Shown here in pieces: positions 28,430 to 36,522 of a DNA stretch of 54,281 nt. A model generated the notes under the pieces. The model saw only the letters and a list, made by a program, of their open reading frames with translations, was not told the DNA's origin and searched no databases. Position 1 is the stretch's first letter. Each line of letters starts with the position of its first letter. The position numbers and the translations under genes are program-made. Source of the DNA: a virus; the IMG/VR virus record IMGVR_UViG_3300030294_000048, positions 1-54,281 of that record. One strand, written 5' to 3'.

Positions 28430-29143
28430 TTATTCGATGAATACTTTTTCAGATTTTATTGTTTTAGCTGAATCTTTAATACTTGTATTTTTTGCATTTA
28501 ATGTTTGTTCATCAACTGTTAAAAATGGTAATAAAGCTGCCTTTATTGGTGCTGTAAAAGGTGTGATACAGGCTTTTGATATTAAATTAAATAATTTAAA
28601 CATTTCAGATATTACGTTTCCTTGATGAATAAGCATTTCTTCAAGTTGATTAACTGTTTTATTTCCAAGTGGTGTTGGTTCTAAATTTTTATTTCCAAGA
28701 TCTATTCGTGAATCAGTCATAACAATACTATTTGCACCAACAAAATATGATAATTTATCTAATTCAACTTGAATTTTTCCATCACCATTAATAAATTCAA
28801 TGCCTTTTGATTTAGTATATGTTAATTGAATATTTTGATCATCTATTGTACGTTTAAATATTTCAAGATAATTAGCATAATCAGAATCAGTTAATTTTAA
28901 ATCTTTTAAATCAGTTTTAGAACCATAAAATCCTGTTGAAAAATTATTTTCAAAAATAATAATAGAAACAACATCATTTTTAATTGGTAAATAATTTTGA
29001 CCATACCAAGGAAAATACCAAGGTAAATCTTCTATTTTTATTTCATCTGTTAATCCATCAATACTAACCCTAATTCTATTGATTTTTAAATCATCTAAAA
29101 CATCAACAACTTTTCCAAAAAATATTTGAATATCTCCTATCAT
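28430..29143 (-). CDS. 5: Baseplate central spike protein, gp5 / gpV-type OB-fold
   Basis: Of the 237 residues, about 1-80 form the OB-fold of spike proteins: FFGKVVDVLDDLKINRIRVSI, then PWYFPWYGQNYLPIKNDVVSIIIFENN. A short beta stretch follows (KGIEFINGDGKIQVELDKL), then a C-terminal helical region. No lysozyme domain and no long beta-helix repeat is present, so the protein is much shorter than T4 gp5 (575 residues) and closer to small gpV-type spikes. The tip may be supplied by another protein. It is the second gene of the left-going operon, followed at 10 nt by the tail-protein-I-like gene, matching the V and I association of simple contractile tails. Confidence 0.65.
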   Translation of the reverse strand: MIGDIQIFFGKVVDVLDDLKINRIRVSIDGLTDEIKIEDLPWYFPWYGQNYLPIKNDVVSIIIFENNFSTGFYGSKTDLKDLKLTDSDYANYLEIFKRTIDDQNIQLTYTKSKGIEFINGDGKIQVELDKLSYFVGANSIVMTDSRIDLGNKNLEPTPLGNKTVNQLEEMLIHQGNVISEMFKLFNLISKACITPFTAPIKAALLPFLTVDEQTLNAKNTSIKDSAKTIKSEKVFIE

Positions 29144-29170
29144 TATTTGAATATTTTTATTTATTTTTAT

Positions 29171-30637
29171 TTAAAATCCTATTCTTGTATATATATTGGA
29201 TTTAATAAGTTGTGTTGTTTTTATTGAATTTTGTGTATTATTTGATGAAACTGTTGTTGAATTATTTTCAATTTTTTGTTCATTATTAATTAATTCAATA
29301 TTTGATGGTGTTTTTACTAAATATTTATTATATACATCAACAAAATTTTCTGAAAAATTATTCATAACAATATTGTTAATATTACTTACAAAACCATTAA
29401 TATATTTATCTTCCATATATGTTATACCTAAATCAATTGTATTCTTGGTCATTTTAGCTAATGTTGCTGGATCTGTAATAGTTTCAATTGCTGAACCTAT
29501 TGCACTATTTGGACCAAAAAAATTATTTGTATATTCTGCTGGTTTTGTTTTTAAATCATTTAATGTATCAATACCAACTTGTTTAAATGATTCACCAGTA
29601 TTTTGAAAATAATCTGAAAATTTTGCTTTTGTTTTTTCAGAAGCTGTCATATAAGGTTCAGTATTATTACCAGCTAATGTCATTTCTTTATTTAATTCTG
29701 TTGGTGACATAATTGACATTCTTTTATTTTCAACAGCAGCAATTGCCAATAAACTAACAAAATCAAATTCACCAAATATATTATTAAAATTACCTTTATA
29801 TGTTGCAAATCTAAAATTTAATGTCATTGAATTTTTTACTCCTTCATCTGACATTTCATTTGATAATGTTGCAAAGAAATTTTTTCCTGATTCTTCATTA
29901 TTAATTGAAACACTTTTCAACATTATTAAATGATGATTAAAATCATATTTGTTTGCATTTTCAATAAAATATTTATCAGATAATTTTTTAATAGTTGGAA
30001 ACATTTTTTTCTGATAATCGTCAGGATTTTTAACACTATTTGTTAACCCATTAAAAAATTGTGTTTCAATACTATCATAAATTGCTAAATTATAATAACC
30101 TGAATTAAAAATCAATATGTTTAAATCAAATTTACGTAAATTTGAAGGTATTACTTCAACACAACGAATATCATCAAACCATATATGTCTCCAAGTTGTT
30201 AATAAAGATTGACATAACATATCTGAAGTTTCACGAATATTTATTGTTATTTTAGCTTCATCAGTATACATATCACCTGTTTTATGATTAACTATTTCAT
30301 CGATTCCTTCTATTTCTTGAATTAAAAAATCAAAACCTTTAATAAAAATTTTAAAAACAGCAATCCATTTAACTAACATATTATATCTTTCATTTTCACC
30401 TATTCTTTTTAAATAAGCTAATGCTGAATCTTTGTGTTTATATTCATCAGCAAATAAACCTGAAGTTTTATCATAATCAACCATTAATTTAAAATTTAAA
30501 TTTAATGGATCTGAAAATTTTGACATATATGCTCTCATTTCTGAAGTAATTAAACTTTCAGAACTATCGTCAATAAAACCTGTTACTGATGTTACTTTTT
30601 TAGGTATTTTATATAATCCTCTACTATTTGTAGCCAT
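29171..30637 (-). CDS. Baseplate tube-initiator-like protein candidate, 488 aa
   Basis: This is the first gene of the leftward operon. The N-terminus (SDPLNLNFKLMVDYD, then ALAYLKRIGENERY) and the later series ITINIRETSDMLCQSLLTTWRHIW..EVIPSNLRKFDLNILIFNS resemble the strand-helix-strand layout of tube-fold proteins, to which T4 gp48 and gp54 belong. The C-terminal ~130 residues are Asn/Ser/Thr-rich with long helices (GITYMEDKYINGFVSNINNIVMNNF). Together with the downstream spike gene, it probably forms the baseplate-tube junction. A T4-late TATAAATA box lies 18 nt before its ATG. The assignment is tentative; a hub protein is the main alternative. Confidence 0.4.
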   Translation of the reverse strand: MATNSRGLYKIPKKVTSVTGFIDDSSESLITSEMRAYMSKFSDPLNLNFKLMVDYDKTSGLFADEYKHKDSALAYLKRIGENERYNMLVKWIAVFKIFIKGFDFLIQEIEGIDEIVNHKTGDMYTDEAKITINIRETSDMLCQSLLTTWRHIWFDDIRCVEVIPSNLRKFDLNILIFNSGYYNLAIYDSIETQFFNGLTNSVKNPDDYQKKMFPTIKKLSDKYFIENANKYDFNHHLIMLKSVSINNEESGKNFFATLSNEMSDEGVKNSMTLNFRFATYKGNFNNIFGEFDFVSLLAIAAVENKRMSIMSPTELNKEMTLAGNNTEPYMTASEKTKAKFSDYFQNTGESFKQVGIDTLNDLKTKPAEYTNNFFGPNSAIGSAIETITDPATLAKMTKNTIDLGITYMEDKYINGFVSNINNIVMNNFSENFVDVYNKYLVKTPSNIELINNEQKIENNSTTVSSNNTQNSIKTTQLIKSNIYTRIGF

Positions 30638-30655
30638 AAATTAAAAATTTTCAAT

Positions 30656-30663
30656 TATTTATA
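30656..30663 (-). promoter_or_regulatory. T4-type late promoter box, leftward operon
   Basis: The minus strand reads TATAAATA, with exactly 18 nt (30638-30655) between it and the ATG of the first leftward gene. The mirrored plus-strand box at 30720-30727 has the same spacing to its own ATG. In T4 this element is read by gp55 with the sliding clamp. The leader would be about a dozen nucleotides. Confidence 0.55.
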
Positions 30664-30719
30664 ACAAAATATATATACTTATCAAGAAATAAATTTAATT
30701 CAATAATTTTTATTTCAAA

Positions 30720-30727
30720 TATAAATA
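30720..30727 (+). promoter_or_regulatory. T4-type late promoter box, rightward operon
   Basis: TATAAATA ends 18 nt (30728-30745) before the ATG of the first rightward gene. It is the divergent partner of the minus-strand box at 30656-30663. The region between the two boxes is A/T-only apart from scattered C and G, with no Shine-Dalgarno sequence before either gene. Confidence 0.55.
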
Positions 30728-30745
30728 AAATAAAAATAAATCAAT

Positions 30746-31681
30746 ATGAATCTTCCAAATTTAAATGAATTAAAATCTGATCAAAGTACTTATATTGCTT
30801 TTAGTAAAGCTTTAGTTGATTTTGACAAAGCAATTGCAATAGGAAATCCATGTTATTTCACAAAAATGGTTACTTTAAATTTACCTATATGGTCATATCC
30901 TAATTTTTTTATAGATTTATCTGTAATAACTGATTCAGGAATAGCTCCTGATGCATCACCAAATTTAGTTTTTCCAAAAGCTATTCAATATTATATGGAA
31001 AATATTATTAGACAAAATACTAATATTGATGAAATTACTGAACTTGCTTTTTGGAAAATGTTAAATAAAATGGGATTAATTGATTATAAATCAACAGTAA
31101 CTTTTATAAATACAATAGCTTCATCAAATTATACATCAACTGAAAATAATAATGGTTGGAATGAAATTGTTTGTCAAATTCCAAATAAATGTAAATCATT
31201 AACATCTGTTTGGAAAACAACAGATATTGTTGATATAATTACAGATATTAAAACAGATATATGTATGTTTGATAATGGTGATAATCAATTTGATTTTGTT
31301 GGATTAAAAGATGTTATTGATTTTGATAATTGTATATATAATGAAATTGAAATTAAAGATTTTTCATTCAATATTATGTTATTATTTTATACTGATGAAA
31401 CAGGAATAAATAAATTACATGGAATAAATTTCATATATCCTTTTGAAGAATTATCAGTAACAGAAAAAAAATTACAAACTTTCATACAAAAAACAAATTC
31501 AAATAATACAATTGGTTATCAATTTAAATTTAATCAAAAATCATGTAATAATGAAGCAACACAAATTGCTGTTTATGCACAAGATGACCATACTCATTAT
31601 AATTCATTTTTAGATACTTTATCTAAATTGAATTCATTTCTTGAAGTAAAAATTAGAGAAACACCAACACAAATTTCATAA
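30746..31681 (+). CDS. Hypothetical virion protein, 311 aa
   Basis: This is the first gene of the rightward structural operon. It begins with a charged helix (MNLPNLNELKSDQSTYIAFSKALVDFDKA), followed by mixed strands with conserved-looking turns such as FTKMVTLNLPIW and a C-terminal region ending in a helix and short tail (FLDTLSKLNSFLEVKIRE). No signal peptide or membrane segment. It precedes the gp25-like gene by 4 nt, which fits a baseplate wedge component. No family is recognised; role inferred from operon position. Confidence 0.6.
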   Translation: MNLPNLNELKSDQSTYIAFSKALVDFDKAIAIGNPCYFTKMVTLNLPIWSYPNFFIDLSVITDSGIAPDASPNLVFPKAIQYYMENIIRQNTNIDEITELAFWKMLNKMGLIDYKSTVTFINTIASSNYTSTENNNGWNEIVCQIPNKCKSLTSVWKTTDIVDIITDIKTDICMFDNGDNQFDFVGLKDVIDFDNCIYNEIEIKDFSFNIMLLFYTDETGINKLHGINFIYPFEELSVTEKKLQTFIQKTNSNNTIGYQFKFNQKSCNNEATQIAVYAQDDHTHYNSFLDTLSKLNSFLEVKIRETPTQIS

Positions 31682-31685
31682 CAAT

Positions 31686-32075
31686 ATGACTACTGACATA
31701 CAATATATTGATTTATATTTACATGGTTCAAATAAAGAAGATTCAATTTTAACAGAAGATTTAGAATTATTTTTTCAAGAAATTGAATTAGCTGTTCAAA
31801 TTGCTCCAAATGAAATATGGAGTATTGCTGAATCAATAAATTTAAATCGTTATTTATTCAATCAATATATAACTATTACACAAATTAAAAATGAAATATC
31901 CAATTATGTTTCGAAAAATTGTCAACATGCATCTTATTTTAATTATTCTATTTCAATAGAAAATTTAGATAATTTAAATAATAAGGATTTAATATATATA
32001 GTATTTAATGTTGATGCAAAAGATCAAAATGGAAATAATCAACTATATAGACAAAAATTTTTAATTGGAAATTAA
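31686..32075 (+). CDS. 25: Baseplate wedge protein, gp25 / gpW-like
   Basis: The 129 residues (T4 gp25 has 132) run from a short N-terminal strand (DIQYIDLYLHGSN) through a helix ELFFQEIELAVQIAPNEIWSI to a segment rich in helix and strand, ending IYIVFNVDAKDQNGNNQLYRQKFLIG. The usual EPR-type motif is not evident, so the call leans on size, the C-terminal strand pattern and position: W-type genes precede J/gp6-type genes in contractile tails, and a gp6-like gene follows at 26 nt. gp25 is a small core wedge protein that contacts the sheath. The first helix is close to many gp25-like proteins, but the resemblance is weak. Confidence 0.45.
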   Translation: MTTDIQYIDLYLHGSNKEDSILTEDLELFFQEIELAVQIAPNEIWSIAESINLNRYLFNQYITITQIKNEISNYVSKNCQHASYFNYSISIENLDNLNNKDLIYIVFNVDAKDQNGNNQLYRQKFLIGN

Positions 32076-32101
32076 AAACATACTTATAATTAATATTTAT
32101 T

Positions 32102-33619
32102 ATGGATAGAATATCGGTAATTTTAAAAAAATATATTTCAGAAAGAATTCCTCAAAAATCTACAAATATATTTTGGCAAATGTTCAATGGGATTGAAGCT
32201 ATGTTTGTTAATTTAGAATATAGATTAGATATATCTAAAAGAGAACGAAATATATTGACAGCACAAAATTTAGCTTCATTAAGAAATTTATCTGCACAAA
32301 ATGGATTTGAACCAAAATTGAAAGTTCCTGCTAAAGGATTACTTTCAATTAAAATTAATCCAAAATTATTCAATAGATGTGGGTATCCATTATTTTTACC
32401 ACCATATTCTATTTTTACAGATAAATTAACGAAATTAAATTATTATTATAATTCAGATAAAAGTTTTTTATTATCAAATAATAATTTAACTATTCCTGTT
32501 ATTGAAGGTGAAGTTAAAACAAAAACAGTATTAAGTACAGGAAATTTTATTGAAAAATTTTATTTGTCTGAAGAAAATATTGCTGAAAATTCAATATCTG
32601 TTGAAGTTAATGGTTATTATTTTACTGAACTTAAGTCATTTTATGATAATAGTAGTGCAAATATCATTGAAGATAAACAATTCATTGTTAAGTTTTCAAA
32701 TGATATGCAAAATCCAATAATTATATATATTAAAGGATTATTATTAAATGATACTATTAATATTGTTTATAGATTAACATCAGGTGAATTTGGAAATATT
32801 GATAGTAAACATGATTTTGAAACACAAAATATAATAAATAATATTGGTAATATTATTGATGTTGATGAAACAGAAATTTCAATTCAAAATTTATCTGGTT
32901 TTGAATTTGGTTCAAATGGAACTGATGAAAATTCTTTAAGAGCAAGTATTGGATATAATCATGGTAAAAATTTATTATTTGATAACACAAGTTATTCAAA
33001 TTTTTTAATGAAATATTCAACATTATTGATTCAAAATATAATTAATTCCCCATTAGAAAAATCAATAAATAATATATATTTATTGAAAAAACAATGTGTT
33101 AATAATGAAACAAATAATAAAAAAGATTTTATTTCACAATATAAAAACATTATTGATACAAAAGCATATTTCTTATCAAATGTTGAAAAATTAAGTTTAA
33201 ATAAAATTATTGATGAATTTGAATTTAGTTTGAGTTCACACAATATATTTAATGGTAAAATTTGTAATTTTGCATTTCAAATTTCAATGGAAAATCAAAA
33301 TGATGTTATTAAATATGGTGATAATATTCAAGAATTAATATATACTGAATTTGCAAAATTCTTATACATTAAAAATAATATTTTAAATATTGAAAATATT
33401 TTTGAAAATTTCATGATAACAAATAATATTAAATTTGATTATATGATTTTTAATGAAATAATTGAAAATAATAAAATTAATCAAAAAATTGATTTAGTAA
33501 CTCCATATGTTATAAAACATGATGAATATTTACCAATATTGAAAGGTAATTTTTCTATTTGTGATTCAAATTTTAATTCAATTGATTTATTTTTTGATAT
33601 AAATATGGTTTCAAAATAA
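32102..33619 (+). CDS. 6: Baseplate wedge protein, gp6 / gpJ-like
   Basis: The 505 residues start with ILKKYISERIPQKSTNIFWQMFNGIEAMFVNLEYRLD, the helical opening of Baseplate_J / gp6-type proteins. Strands follow (PAKGLLSIKINPKLF, then LPPYSIFTDKLTKLNYYYNSDKSF), a typical 'SIFTD..GL.Y.' core. The middle has 'GSNGTDENSLRASIGYNHGKNLLF', an ENSLR segment of the family's conserved helix turn, and the end is beta-rich. gp6 dimers form the continuous inner wedge ring that triggers contraction. T4 gp6 is longer (660). Order after the gp25-like gene, as W-J in P2, strengthens the call. Confidence 0.65.
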   Translation: MDRISVILKKYISERIPQKSTNIFWQMFNGIEAMFVNLEYRLDISKRERNILTAQNLASLRNLSAQNGFEPKLKVPAKGLLSIKINPKLFNRCGYPLFLPPYSIFTDKLTKLNYYYNSDKSFLLSNNNLTIPVIEGEVKTKTVLSTGNFIEKFYLSEENIAENSISVEVNGYYFTELKSFYDNSSANIIEDKQFIVKFSNDMQNPIIIYIKGLLLNDTINIVYRLTSGEFGNIDSKHDFETQNIINNIGNIIDVDETEISIQNLSGFEFGSNGTDENSLRASIGYNHGKNLLFDNTSYSNFLMKYSTLLIQNIINSPLEKSINNIYLLKKQCVNNETNNKKDFISQYKNIIDTKAYFLSNVEKLSLNKIIDEFEFSLSSHNIFNGKICNFAFQISMENQNDVIKYGDNIQELIYTEFAKFLYIKNNILNIENIFENFMITNNIKFDYMIFNEIIENNKINQKIDLVTPYVIKHDEYLPILKGNFSICDSNFNSIDLFFDINMVSK

Positions 33620-33625
33620 TTAAAA

Positions 33626-34135
33626 ATGGCTATAAATATATCAGATAAACAATCAAAACAAATTGATTTTCTGATTCAACAAAATATAACAGAAGTTGGA
33701 TTAGGATATAGAGGTTTGATTGCTAAAAATGATGGTTTTTATCAAAGGTATGACGGAATATCAAGTAAATTGCTTGATATAAATGATTTCACATATGCTC
33801 CTATAAAGAAAATCATAACAAATAATGATTTTTTCTTGAGTATTGACATACAGAAAAATATAATAAATACTATTTCAATAGATAGTATAGAAACATTTTT
33901 TAAAAATAAATATTCTGAACAAGTAATTCAATTAGTTTTACTTGGTGAAGTAAATAATATTAATAAAATATTTTCAACTCCTTTTCCTTATATTAGTGGC
34001 ACTATTTCGATTTTTTGGAATGGTATAAAAGAAAGAAATTTTAAAGAAATATCTGATACTGAAATAGAATTAGAAAAACCACCATTATGTAATGGTTTTT
34101 TAGATTGTATTGAGGCAATTTTCACGAGTAAATAA
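33626..34135 (+). CDS. Hypothetical wedge- or fibre-associated protein, 169 aa
   Basis: A small, mixed alpha/beta protein starting MAINISDKQSKQIDFLIQQN, followed by a strand-turn region with YRGLIAKNDGFYQRYDGISS and a C-terminus with two short cysteine-containing helices (PPLCNGFLDCIEAIF). It lies 6 nt after the gp6-like gene and 40 nt before the first fibre gene, so a connector between wedge and fibre is plausible. Not recognised. Confidence 0.6.
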   Translation: MAINISDKQSKQIDFLIQQNITEVGLGYRGLIAKNDGFYQRYDGISSKLLDINDFTYAPIKKIITNNDFFLSIDIQKNIINTISIDSIETFFKNKYSEQVIQLVLLGEVNNINKIFSTPFPYISGTISIFWNGIKERNFKEISDTEIELEKPPLCNGFLDCIEAIFTSK

Positions 34136-34175
34136 TTATTATTATAAATTGATATGAAAAAAAAATTATTAAATT

Positions 34176-36476
34176 ATGGCCATTCAAACTGTAATTCGTT
34201 CAAGTACTCAATTATATATTGATGCTAATTTAGATTTTCGTAATAAACAAATAATAAATTTAGCTCCTGGTGTTTTATCCAGTGATGGTGTGAATTTATT
34301 ACAAGTACAAGGATTAATTTCCACAGCTGTATCTGGTATAGGTAGTTCAATACATGTTCCAGTACAAAATGTTACAGCTGCTGTTGCTGTAATTGCAACA
34401 GATAGACAAGATAAGATGATTATGCTTATCGAAGATTTTGGATTATATCACTTTGACTCACAAAGTACGGTAACATCCAATAATGCTGCCAGTAATCCAA
34501 CCGTAATTCGACCTACTGATATAGCAACAGATGCTGGTGCTGGTAGATGGATAAAAATGACATCAGTATTAACTGATCACAATTCATTAAGTTCATTACA
34601 AGGTGGTAATGGTACTACTGAATTTTATCACTTAACAAATACAGAATATGTTGGTACTGGTAGTGGTACATTTGTTAGACAAACTTCACCTACTTTTATT
34701 ACTCCAATATTAGGTATTGCTTCAGCAACTTCAATAAATGGATTAATATTAACTGCATCAACAGGAACTTTTACATTAGGAAATACAAAAACTTTTACAG
34801 TAAATAATAATATAACATTATCTGGTAATGACGTTGGAGTTTCTTTCGTTATGCCGGCAATTAATGGAACACTTGCTTTAAATAATCAAACATTTACTTT
34901 AGGTTCAACTTCAATTGCTATTAATGGTTCAGTATCGGCTATTTTAGGAATGACTGGTGTTGGATTTACAAATAGTACATTTAATGCAAATATAATTTCA
35001 GGAACATTAGCAAGTAATATCATATTGACATTACCAACAACAACAGGTACATTAATAAGTACTGGTAGTATAGGTATTATTACAAGTTCAATGATATTGG
35101 ATGGTACAATAGTTGATGCCGATATTAATGCAACAGCAAATATTGCAATAACTAAATTACAATATCATACAATATCTGGTCATGATTTAGGTACTGCATT
35201 ATCATTGTTAACTATAGGTTCAAATTTAACAGGAACTAATTATGATGGTTCTGTAATAAGTACTATTGATGTTGATTTAACAAAAATTGCTGGATTAACT
35301 AATGTGTTGACAATGACAAATAAAACATTGACAACTCCAACATTGACAACTCCAATAATAAATGGAACAGCAAGTGGAACAGGTGTCAGTGTTGTATCAA
35401 ATGTAAACACATTACTGTTACGTGATGCTAATGGTAATGGTTTTATTGACAACTTAATTGAAGGTTATTCAACAACAGTAACAGTTGCAGCTGCTACTAC
35501 AACATTAACAGCTGCAAGTGGATATTTACAATTCTTTACAGGAACATTATCACAATCTGTTGTATTACCTGTTACTTCAACATTGTCATTAGGATTACAA
35601 TATAGAATTTGTAATAATAATACTGGCACAAGTGGAATAATTACTGTTAAATCTTCTGATGGTTCATCTGTTGTTGCGATTTTATATCCTGGAAGTGATG
35701 TCTTAGTTACTTGCATACTTGCTTCAGGAACAACTAATTTATCATGGGATGCAAGATATTTAGGTGTAAATGTTACACAAGGTAAAATATTGAACATTAA
35801 TAATACAATGACAATATTAGGTACTGATGGTGCAAGTTTAAACATTGGTTCAGGTGGTACTTTAGCATCAGGTGCATATGCAAATATTTCAAATTATGCA
35901 ACATTAGCACAAACTATGTATATTGGTACAACTGTATTTGCTATTAATCGTGCAAGTAATCCAATAGCATTAACAGGAATTACAAGTATTGATGGTTTAG
36001 CTGCAAAAGCAACAATATTAGCAACAACAAGAGCAATCAATGGAGTTAACTTTGATGGTTCAGCAGCAATAACTATTACAGCAAATACAACAAATGCATT
36101 AACAGCTGGAACAGGATTATCAAGTACTGGAACATTTAATGGTTCAACAGCAACAACATTTAGTTTAGATACTGCTTATTTAGGAAATACATATGCTTCT
36201 TTACCAGGAAGTCGTAGGATTTATCGTATGAGTCCTACAACTGGAACTGTAAATGGTTCAAATACAATATTTACATTTAATCCAACAATAGTTGCACAAG
36301 TAATTGCTGGTTCAGAAGAAATATTTGTAAATGGTCAATTATGGAATGCTGGTGGAACAAATGATTATACTGTAACTTATTCAAATACAACACCTTTTAC
36401 AATGACAGTAACATTTTTAACAGCACTTTCAAATACACCATTTGTTGATATTTTATTGGCAAATTTTTCTGTATAA
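34176..36476 (+). CDS. Long tail fibre protein, 766 aa
   Basis: The N-terminus (MAIQTVIRSSTQLYIDANLDFRNKQIINLAPG) is the fibre-anchor type. A 'DHNSLSSLQGGNGTTEFYHLT' segment around residue 130 and 'TSPTFITPILG' are characteristic of phage tail fibres. Long stretches of Thr/Ser/Gly/Ala-rich beta repeats (TLTTPTLTTPIINGTASGTG) and a probable C-terminal tip ending in SNTPFVDILLANFSV follow. A tandem 15-nt duplication lies in the repeat region. The composition is higher in Thr and Ala than in upstream genes, as fibre repeats often are. It recognises the host surface as a trimer. No chaperone domain is at the end. Confidence 0.72.
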   Translation: MAIQTVIRSSTQLYIDANLDFRNKQIINLAPGVLSSDGVNLLQVQGLISTAVSGIGSSIHVPVQNVTAAVAVIATDRQDKMIMLIEDFGLYHFDSQSTVTSNNAASNPTVIRPTDIATDAGAGRWIKMTSVLTDHNSLSSLQGGNGTTEFYHLTNTEYVGTGSGTFVRQTSPTFITPILGIASATSINGLILTASTGTFTLGNTKTFTVNNNITLSGNDVGVSFVMPAINGTLALNNQTFTLGSTSIAINGSVSAILGMTGVGFTNSTFNANIISGTLASNIILTLPTTTGTLISTGSIGIITSSMILDGTIVDADINATANIAITKLQYHTISGHDLGTALSLLTIGSNLTGTNYDGSVISTIDVDLTKIAGLTNVLTMTNKTLTTPTLTTPIINGTASGTGVSVVSNVNTLLLRDANGNGFIDNLIEGYSTTVTVAAATTTLTAASGYLQFFTGTLSQSVVLPVTSTLSLGLQYRICNNNTGTSGIITVKSSDGSSVVAILYPGSDVLVTCILASGTTNLSWDARYLGVNVTQGKILNINNTMTILGTDGASLNIGSGGTLASGAYANISNYATLAQTMYIGTTVFAINRASNPIALTGITSIDGLAAKATILATTRAINGVNFDGSAAITITANTTNALTAGTGLSSTGTFNGSTATTFSLDTAYLGNTYASLPGSRRIYRMSPTTGTVNGSNTIFTFNPTIVAQVIAGSEEIFVNGQLWNAGGTNDYTVTYSNTTPFTMTVTFLTALSNTPFVDILLANFSV
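35325..35354 (+). repeat. Tandem 15-nt repeat in fibre gene
   Basis: ACATTGACAACTCCA occurs twice back to back (35325-35339 and 35340-35354), encoding LTTPTLTTP. It looks like recent slippage or duplication in a repetitive fibre shaft. Confidence 0.85.
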
Positions 36477-36522
36477 AAATAAATATACTGAACATAATAT
36501 ATATAATTACAAATAAATAATA

